A DNA stretch of 8,472 nt from Gemmatimonadota bacterium. Its GTDB lineage: Bacteria > Gemmatimonadota > Gemmatimonadetes > Gemmatimonadales > GWC2-71-9. Where the stretch lies: assembly GCA_003220855.1 (NCBI GenBank), contig QHTP01000248.1:1-8472 (forward strand), in the 5' to 3' direction. Within the stretch, counting starts at the first letter, position 1; every line of letters starts with the position of its first letter. A model generated the notes under the pieces. That model did no database searches. It was not told the origin of the DNA and worked only from the letters and a program-made list of their open reading frames with translations. The translations under genes were made by a program, and so were the position numbers. Below are positions 1 to 4,567 of this stretch, piece by piece.

Positions 1-37
1 TCCGCAGTCTTCCTCTCCAGGATGTGCCCGAGCGCCG

Positions 38-67
38 TTAACGTCTGCAACATCGCCTCCGTCTAAT
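38..67 (+). promoter_or_regulatory. Weak candidate promoter for the first lipoprotein gene
   Basis: A TTAACG at 38-43 (four of six matches to TTGACA) and a TCTAAT at 62-67 (five of six matches to TATAAT) are separated by 18 bases. This would start transcription near 74 and leave a leader of about 42 bases, including the GGAGG at 102-106. The match is by eye only and such boxes arise by chance; nothing else recognisable lies in bases 1-115. Confidence 0.3.
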
Positions 68-115
68 CGTTTCCGGAGCGGCGCCCTGCACTCGAACAAT
101 TGGAGGATCATCAAG

Positions 116-1006
116 ATGAGTCGCATGCCCAGGAGTGTCTGGCGCTTCGCCGCCGGCACCGTCGCCGTCGCGGCGTTCGCCGCGTGCAGCACGTCGACGG
201 CTCCCAATTCCATGCTCACCCAAGCGGAGGCCAACAGCGTCGCGGAAGTCGTGACGACCGACGCCGCCGCACTCCCCGAGGGCGCGACGTTCAACAGCTC
301 GACGGGCACGCCGTTCGCCGCAGCCCCGATGCTGGGTGCCCCGGTGATGCCCGCGGCGACCGCGAGCTGCACGCCGACCAAGAGTCCGGCCTCGCCCACG
401 AACTCGGATGGCGATCCGGTGCCCGACTCGGTGCGCGTCGACTTCACGGGCTGCACCTTCAGCAACCCGCCGTACACCGCGACGCTCAGCGGCACGATCG
501 ACTTCGTCGACCCCACGCCTACTACGACCGACCTGGCGCTGCGCACCCGCTACACCGACTTCACCCGCAGCGTCACCAACACGACGACCAACGTGACCCG
601 CTCGGCCAAGGAGAACGGCACCCGCACGGTGGTGGGCAGCGCCGACGCGCTCCAGCTCGCCGATACGATGCAGACCGACTACACCTTCGCCACCGGCGGC
701 ACGGCCACGCACGTCCGCAAGTGGGCGTCGAGCTTCACCGCCGACCAGGCCGGGTCGATTCAGATGGGCTCACCCCTCCCGAGCGGCACGTGGACGATCA
801 ACGGCGCATCGACCTGGACCTCTGGCACGCTCAGTTATGCGCTGGCAGTGACGACCAACCCGGCGCTGCACTTCAACGCCAGCTGCACCGTCGAGCCGCG
901 CTTCGACTCCGGTACCCTGATGGCGACGGTGTCCCGGAACGGCGCCACCTCGAACGTCACCGTCCAGTTCACCGCCTGCGGGCAGTACACGGTTACACGG
1001 TCGTAG
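116..1006 (+). CDS. Uncharacterised secreted lipoprotein, 296 aa
   Basis: I do not recognise a named family. The ATG at 116 is preceded by a clear GGAGG ribosome binding site at 102-106, which settles the start. Residues 1-24 form a lipoprotein signal peptide: basic start (R3, R6, R10), an Ala/Val-rich core and a lipobox ending AFAAC, with C24 as the predicted lipidated residue. The mature protein opens with a Ser/Thr/Pro/Asn-rich stretch, then an acidic 'SDGDPVPDSV' segment around residues 98-107. The rest is rich in Thr, Ser, Val and Phe, consistent with a beta-strand fold. Apart from C24 there are four cysteines (C85, C113, C257, C288), which could form two disulfides in the periplasm or at the surface. 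It appears monocistronic: a strong hairpin follows 24 bases after the stop. Small Thr-rich lipoproteins of this style are common as lineage-specific paralogs in Gemmatimonadota-like genomes; a role in envelope or surface function is inference. Confidence 0.8.
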   Translation: MSRMPRSVWRFAAGTVAVAAFAACSTSTAPNSMLTQAEANSVAEVVTTDAAALPEGATFNSSTGTPFAAAPMLGAPVMPAATASCTPTKSPASPTNSDGDPVPDSVRVDFTGCTFSNPPYTATLSGTIDFVDPTPTTTDLALRTRYTDFTRSVTNTTTNVTRSAKENGTRTVVGSADALQLADTMQTDYTFATGGTATHVRKWASSFTADQAGSIQMGSPLPSGTWTINGASTWTSGTLSYALAVTTNPALHFNASCTVEPRFDSGTLMATVSRNGATSNVTVQFTACGQYTVTRS

Positions 1007-1030
1007 CCGAGCACCGCTGCCGAGCCTCCT

Positions 1031-1063
1031 CGAGGCCCGATCCCGCTGCCGGATCGGGCCTCG
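1031..1063 (+). terminator. Perfect 13-bp hairpin, likely terminator of the lipoprotein gene
   Basis: CGAGGCCCGATCC (1031-1043) is followed by a 7-base loop and its exact reverse complement (1051-1063). It lies 24 bases past the lipoprotein stop and just before the next transcription unit. There is no clear T-run after the stem (ATGCTTATAA follows), so it is not a textbook intrinsic terminator, but GC-rich stems without long U tracts are usual in high-GC genomes. A smaller competing stem, GCCTC 1024-1028 with GAGGC 1032-1036, overlaps its left arm. Confidence 0.65.
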
Positions 1064-1068
1064 ATGCT

Positions 1069-1074
1069 TATAAT
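1069..1074 (+). promoter_or_regulatory. Consensus TATAAT -10 box in front of the lipid kinase gene
   Basis: A perfect TATAAT lies at 1069-1074 in an otherwise GC-rich region, with a TG at 1065-1066 that is one base off the extended -10 position. The best -35 at a 17-base spacing (1046-1051, CTGCCG) is poor and sits in the loop and right arm of the terminator hairpin. Expected transcription start is about 1080-1082, which coincides with the inferred CTG start codon at 1081. The unit served would be lipid kinase, DUF5683-like protein and murI. Confidence 0.55.
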
Positions 1075-1080
1075 GAGCCT

Positions 1081-1980
1081 CTGATCCATGCCCACGTCAT
1101 CCTCAATCCCGCCGCCGGGCGTGGCGCGGCGGCGCGCGCGCTCGATCCGATCGTGCGCGAGTTTCGGCGCCAGGGCTGGAGCGTGGAAGCCGAGCGCACC
1201 GATCGTCCCGGACACGGCGTCGAGCTCGCGGCGCGCGCGGTCGGCTCGGGTGCCCGCTGTGTCGTGGCCGTCGGCGGTGATGGTACCGTACACGAGGTGG
1301 CCAACGGCCTGCTGCAGGGTGGGGGTGGGGAGCGCGCCGCGCTCGGCGTGGTGCCGATCGGCAGCGGCAACGACTTCGCGAAGCTGGTCGGCCTGGCGCG
1401 GCACAGTCCGGCGCATGCGGTGCGGCGGCTCGTCACCGCCCGCACGGTCCCGTTCGACGTGGGGCGCGTGCTCGACGAGTACTTCGTGAACAGCGCCGGA
1501 GTCGGGTTCGGGGCCGAGGTCGTGCGCGTTCGGAACGCCATGCCGGGACTCTCGGGATTCCTGTCGTATCTGGTGCCCGTGTTCCGTGCGTTCGCGCGGT
1601 TCCGACCGCCGCGCCTCGAGGTGCGGGCGTCCAGATTTGGCGAGACGGGGTACATGATGATGGTCGAGATCTGCAATGGCACGACGGCGGGCGGCCGTTA
1701 TCGCTTCGCTCCCGCGGCGCTCCCTGGCGACGGGTGGTTGGACGTGTGCGTCGTGCGGCGCGTCTCGCTCCCGCGGTTTCTGGTCGCCGTACCGCGCGTG
1801 ATGCGCGGAACCCACGCCACGATGCGGGAGGTGACCGTGTTTCAGACGCGCAGCGTCACGTTGCGCTCCCTCGAAGGGCCGTTGGTTCTGCACCTGGACG
1901 GTGAGCTGCGCCAGCCGGGCGCGCGTGAGTGCACGGTGCGCGTGGAGCCGGCGCGGCTGAACGTGTTGGTGGCGCAGTGA
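1081..1980 (+). CDS. Diacylglycerol kinase / YegS-like lipid kinase
   Basis: This protein belongs to the DgkB/YegS/BmrU lipid kinase family, which phosphorylates diacylglycerol or related lipids with ATP at the inner face of the membrane. Visible motifs, counted from a start at 1081 (299 aa): NPAAGRG at residues 9-15, the nucleotide-binding GGDGTVHEVANG at 65-76, PIGSGNDFA at 92-100, NSAGVGFGAEV at 137-147, the PGDGWLDV segment near 215-222, and HLDGE at 271-275 carrying the likely catalytic Asp. Length matches the family (about 290-310 aa). No ATG, GTG or TTG exists in frame near the N-terminus; the CTG at 1081 gives MIHAHVILNPAAGRG, exactly the usual family beginning. It may be translated from a leaderless mRNA given the TATAAT at 1069-1074. 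Its stop overlaps the next start by 4 nt (GTGA at 1977-1980), so it is coupled to the DUF5683-like gene. The frame stays open far upstream, but that part is antisense-like shadow of the lipoprotein gene. Exact lipid substrate cannot be told. Confidence 0.88.
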   Translation: MIHAHVILNPAAGRGAAARALDPIVREFRRQGWSVEAERTDRPGHGVELAARAVGSGARCVVAVGGDGTVHEVANGLLQGGGGERAALGVVPIGSGNDFAKLVGLARHSPAHAVRRLVTARTVPFDVGRVLDEYFVNSAGVGFGAEVVRVRNAMPGLSGFLSYLVPVFRAFARFRPPRLEVRASRFGETGYMMMVEICNGTTAGGRYRFAPAALPGDGWLDVCVVRRVSLPRFLVAVPRVMRGTHATMREVTVFQTRSVTLRSLEGPLVLHLDGELRQPGARECTVRVEPARLNVLVAQ

Positions 1981-2501
1981 AGACGGTCTGGCGGACGGGC
2001 GGACGGGCGGTCAGATGGGGCGCGGCTTGCGTGGCCCTGCTGTCGGCCCATCCGCCCGCCCGCCTATCCGCCCAGGTCCCCGACACGTCCCATGCTCCGC
2101 CGCCGGTCGTCACCACCGGCGCCGTGGTCGTTGCGCCCGACACGTCGCATCGCATCCGGCCGATGGGAGCGTTCCTCCGCTCGTTCCTCGTGCCCGGATG
2201 GGGGCAGGCGGTGACGGGGCGGCCCGTCGCCGGCGCCGTGTTCGCGACCTGGGAAGGCGTCAGCGCGATGATGACCCTCAAGGCGCAGTCGGAGTTCCAC
2301 TACCTGCGGGAGGCGGGATCCGTGAACGTGGGAGCCAAGCGGCAGGAAGTGCAGGACTGGCTCGTCCTGTGGATCTTCAACCATCTGTTTTCCGGTGCGG
2401 AGGCGTTCGTGTCGGCGCACCTCCAGGACTTTCCCAAGGAGCTGAAGGTCCGGGCATTTCCGGGCGGTGTCGGACTCAGCGTGCCGGTGCCCCGTCCGTG
2501 A
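1977..2501 (+). CDS. DUF5683-like exported/membrane protein, 174 aa
   Basis: Function unknown. The chosen start is GTG 1977, which overlaps the kinase stop as GTGA and gives a basic N-terminus, hydrophobic core and a probable cleavage after the LSAQ at residues 30-33; the upstream ATG at 1929 would bury the signal sequence behind 16 extra residues. A Pro/Thr-rich linker follows, containing PDTSH twice (35-39 and 54-58). From about residue 62 the sequence looks like the DUF5683 family: FLRSFLVPGWGQ (66-77) with the hallmark PGWGQ, a Gly/Ala hydrophobic hairpin (79-100), and a C-terminal helix LVLWIFNHLFSGAEAFVSAHLQDF ending in the family-like 'AxVxAHLxDF' pattern (about 129-152). The assignment to DUF5683 is by recalled similarity. 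It sits between a lipid kinase and murI, suggesting an envelope role (inference). The signal-peptide coding region contains the unusual GC repeat described separately. Confidence 0.72.
   Translation: MKTVWRTGGRAVRWGAACVALLSAHPPARLSAQVPDTSHAPPPVVTTGAVVVAPDTSHRIRPMGAFLRSFLVPGWGQAVTGRPVAGAVFATWEGVSAMMTLKAQSEFHYLREAGSVNVGAKRQEVQDWLVLWIFNHLFSGAEAFVSAHLQDFPKELKVRAFPGGVGLSVPVPRP
1991..2073 (+). repeat. 8-base tandem repeat with an inverted imperfect copy, inside the signal-peptide coding region
   Basis: Bases 1991-2010 are two and a half copies of GCGGACGG. Bases 2051-2073 carry a similar tract in the opposite orientation (TCCGCCC, GCCCGCC, TATCCGCCC). The two arms could pair over about 20 bases with mismatches and a loop of about 40. 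Both lie within the first 33 codons of the DUF5683-like gene, where they encode parts of the signal peptide. Confidence 0.5.
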
Positions 2502-3298
2502 ACCGCGCACCGCTCGGCGTGTTCGACTCGGGGATCGGGGGCCTCACGGTCGCGCGCGCGCTGTTCGAGCGCCTGCCGCACGAGTCGGTGATCTACTTCG
2601 GCGACACCGCGCGCGTCCCGTACGGCCCCAAGTCGCCGGACACGGTGCGCCGCTACGCGGGGGAGATCCTCGCGTACCTGCTCGGGCGCGGCGTGAAAGC
2701 CCTGGTCGTGGCCTGCAACACCATCAGCGCGCACGCGCTCGACTATCTCTCCTCCCGTTCCCCGGTCCCCCTGGTCGGCGTGATCGAGCCGGGCGCGCGC
2801 GCCGCGGTGGCGGCCACCCGATCCGGAACGATCGGCGTGATCGGGACCGCGGGCACCATCGCGAGCGGTGCCTACGAGCGGGCCATCCAGGCGCTCAGGC
2901 CCGATACGCCCGTCTGCGCGCAGGCGTGCCCCTTGTTCGTGCCCCTCGTCGAGGAAGGATGGTTCGATCACCCCGCGACCGAGTTGATCGCGCGGCAGTA
3001 TCTCGAGCCGTTGCAGCGCGCCGGGGTCGACGTCCTCGTGCTCGGATGCACCCACTACCCGCTGCTCAAGCCCCTGCTCGCGCGCGTGCTCGGTGCCGGC
3101 GTGACGCTCGTGGACAGCGCGGAGGAGACCGCCAAGGCGGTCGCGCGGGCGATCGAGCAGGGCGACCTCGCCGCGCCGCCGGACGCGGCGTCGGTGCACC
3201 GCTTCGTCGTGTCGGACGACGAGCCGCACTTCCGGAAAGTGGGCGCCAGATTTCTTGGGGAGAAACTCCAGATCGTCGAAGTGGTCCCGCTTGGTTGA
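2498..3298 (+). CDS. murI: Glutamate racemase MurI
   Basis: MurI interconverts L- and D-glutamate in the cytoplasm without cofactor, supplying D-Glu for the peptidoglycan stem peptide. The 266-residue length is typical. Motifs are complete: GVFDSGIGG at residues 7-15 (D10, S11), YFGDTARVPYG at 33-43, the first catalytic cysteine C73 in ACNT (72-75), and the second catalytic cysteine C184 in GCTHYP (183-188) with H186. EPG (97-99) and the GTAGT segment (116-120) are also as expected. The GTG at 2498 is chosen because it overlaps the previous stop as GTGA and places the DSGIGG motif at the usual distance from the N-terminus; the same frame is open further upstream only as shadow of the preceding gene. 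It is the last gene of the lipid kinase/DUF5683/murI unit and converges on the LpxH-like gene with 30 bp between stops. Confidence 0.96.
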   Translation: MNRAPLGVFDSGIGGLTVARALFERLPHESVIYFGDTARVPYGPKSPDTVRRYAGEILAYLLGRGVKALVVACNTISAHALDYLSSRSPVPLVGVIEPGARAAVAATRSGTIGVIGTAGTIASGAYERAIQALRPDTPVCAQACPLFVPLVEEGWFDHPATELIARQYLEPLQRAGVDVLVLGCTHYPLLKPLLARVLGAGVTLVDSAEETAKAVARAIEQGDLAAPPDAASVHRFVVSDDEPHFRKVGARFLGEKLQIVEVVPLG

Positions 3299-3328
3299 CG
3301 TCTTTCCGTGACGCCGTCCCGCGACGTC

Positions 3329-4066
3329 TTACTGAAACGTTCTTAACTCGACGCCGCTCGCAGTGACGACCGCATAGCGCCCTCCGTCCAGAAACGCGCC
3401 GGGGTTCAGATAGGCCCTCCCGTTTGGCAGTTCTGCCAGGGCGGGTCGATGCGTGTGAGCGAGAATCACCAGCTCCAGGTCGGGCCGCCGCGCCAGCAGC
3501 TCCTCGGCGTAGCGGGCCTGCGCGCGCTCGGCGCGGTCCAACACCGCGCGGTCGCGGGTATTGTCCGCCAGCTTGCGTGACAGCTGATGCGCGATCCAGA
3601 ACCCGAGATCGGGGTGGAGCGCGCGGAACAGGCGGATGGTGGCAGCGTGGCGGGTCACGCGGTGCATCAGCCGGGCGCTCCAATGCTGCTCGGTCAGCCC
3701 GTCGCCGTGGGCCACGAAGGCTCGGCGGCCGGCCACGTCGATCTCGGCCTCGCCGGCGTAGAACGCGAGCCCCAAGTCCTTGGTGAGAAAGTCGCCGCCC
3801 CAGCGATCGTGGTTGCCGCCCACGAGTGTGACGGCCACATCGCGCGCCCGGACGCGCTGGAGCTTTACCAGCGTGCCAAAGTGACGCCGTGGGATCACCG
3901 CGCGGTACTCGAACCAGAAGTCGAACAGGTCGCCGTTGATGAGCAGCGCGTCGCCCAAATCCGGCACGGCATCGAGGAAGCGGTGAAACGCGGTGACGGC
4001 GGCGGGTGGCACCTGGCCCAGGTGGGCGTCGGCGACGACGATCACGCGCGATGCTGGGGCGGGCAC
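3329..4066 (-). CDS. LpxH-like UDP-2,3-diacylglucosamine diphosphatase (metallophosphoesterase)
   Basis: A calcineurin-fold metallophosphoesterase, 245 aa from GTG 4066. Metal-binding motifs are all present: DAH at residues 13-15, GDLFD at 45-49, GNHD at 84-87, AHGD at 119-122 and AHTH at 203-206. The 'LFDFWFEYRAVIP' segment (47-59), the 'HPDLGFWIAHQLSRK' segment (151-165) and the C-terminal HTHRP/YLNPGAF (204-225) resemble proteins of Bacteroidota and related phyla annotated as UDP-2,3-diacylglucosamine diphosphatase, the enzyme that cleaves UDP-2,3-diacyl-GlcN to lipid X in lipid A synthesis at the cytoplasmic face. It differs from E. coli LpxH, which has GNRDF where this has GNHDRW, so substrate is not certain. 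Start is ambiguous: GTG 4066 (MPAPASRVIVVADAH) or GTG 4045, closer to the motif; no strong ribosome binding site decides. The frame stays open far upstream over other genes, which is GC shadow. It is divergent from the ybgC unit. Confidence 0.75.
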   Translation of the reverse strand: MPAPASRVIVVADAHLGQVPPAAVTAFHRFLDAVPDLGDALLINGDLFDFWFEYRAVIPRRHFGTLVKLQRVRARDVAVTLVGGNHDRWGGDFLTKDLGLAFYAGEAEIDVAGRRAFVAHGDGLTEQHWSARLMHRVTRHAATIRLFRALHPDLGFWIAHQLSRKLADNTRDRAVLDRAERAQARYAEELLARRPDLELVILAHTHRPALAELPNGRAYLNPGAFLDGGRYAVVTASGVELRTFQ

Positions 4067-4150
4067 GCCCCAAGCTAGGAATCCCGCGAAACGCCCGCAA
4101 GCGCCTGTCGTATTTGACTTTTGCCGATCCGCTGTGGAAGTTGCCACGGC
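4067..4150. promoter_or_regulatory. Divergent intergenic region between LpxH-like and YbgC genes
   Basis: These 84 bases lie between two divergent starts and must hold the promoters for both units if transcription starts locally. The least GC-rich part is around 4110-4125. A TTGACT at 4114-4119 (five of six to a -35 box) reads towards ybgC, but no convincing -10 follows at 16-18 bases. On the minus strand a TCAAAT (4117-4112) could be a weak -10 for the phosphatase gene. GGAAG at 4136-4140 is a plausible ribosome binding site for the GTG at 4151. Confidence 0.3.
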
Positions 4151-4567
4151 GTGATCAGCTCGATAACTCTCCGCGTCAACTACTCCGAGACCGATCAGAT
4201 GGGCGTGGTCTACCACGCCAACTACTTGATCTGGTTCGATCGCGCCCGCACCGAGCTCATGCGCGAAACCGGGGTCACCTACAAAGAGCTGGAGCAGCAG
4301 GGCGTGTACCTCGCGGTGTCCGAGGTCGACGTCCGCTTCCGCGCGGCGGCGCGCTACGACGATCTGGTGCGGGTGCGCTGCTGGGTCCGCGAGCTGGCGT
4401 CGCGGCGCGTCACGTTCGGGTATGCCGTCGACCGCGCGGCGACGGGCGACCTGCTCGCGACCGGAGTGACGTCGCTCGTCTCGCTCACGCACCAGCATAC
4501 GCTCACCCACCTTCCCGCGCATGTGTTCGACCTCCTGCAAACGACTCCGGACCCGGTTCGTCTCTAG
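4151..4567 (+). CDS. ybgC: YbgC/FcbC-family acyl-CoA thioesterase
   Basis: A hot-dog-fold thioesterase of 138 aa, hydrolysing acyl-CoA (or acyl-ACP) thioesters in the cytoplasm. The family signature is clear: YSETDQMGVVYHANYLIWFDRARTE spans residues 11-35, with D15 as the catalytic Asp and H22 in the conserved YHANY. V-D-V-x-F near 59-63 and the C-terminal beta strands match the usual layout and length (about 130-150 aa). Start GTG 4151 is preferred: it has GGAAG at 4136-4140 and begins MISSITLRVNYSETD, like family members; a TTG at 4121 would only add ten residues with Cys/His and no motif. In proteobacteria ybgC lies in the tol-pal cluster; here it leads an operon of outer-membrane genes. 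Its last 47 bases overlap the start of the HEAT-cyclophilin gene. Substrate chain length cannot be told. Confidence 0.88.
   Translation: MISSITLRVNYSETDQMGVVYHANYLIWFDRARTELMRETGVTYKELEQQGVYLAVSEVDVRFRAAARYDDLVRVRCWVRELASRRVTFGYAVDRAATGDLLATGVTSLVSLTHQHTLTHLPAHVFDLLQTTPDPVRL

Noticed and set aside
100..1080. Long open frame running into the lipid kinase frame, suggesting a 626-aa protein
   Set aside because: The upstream part is the alternative frame of the lipoprotein gene; it is rich in His, Arg and Gln with no hydrophobic pattern, and crosses a terminator hairpin and promoter. The kinase homology begins only at 1081.
835..1893. 352-aa minus-strand open frame
   Set aside because: It is antisense to the lipid kinase with no recognisable domain, while the plus strand has complete family motifs.
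3297..3330. Two GACGTCTT copies flanking the murI/LpxH-like convergent gap, as a possible bidirectional terminator
   Set aside because: The pairing is only the 6-base palindrome GACGTC, with a 20-base interior and no T-run; it is too weak to call as a terminator.
4114..4142. TTGACT as a -35 box for the ybgC operon
   Set aside because: No -10-like hexamer is found 16-18 bases downstream (GAAGTT, AAGTTG), so it is noted only inside the divergent region.
4121..4150. TTG 4121 as the ybgC start
   Set aside because: It adds ten residues with no family similarity, whereas GTG 4151 has a better-placed GGAAG and the usual N-terminus.
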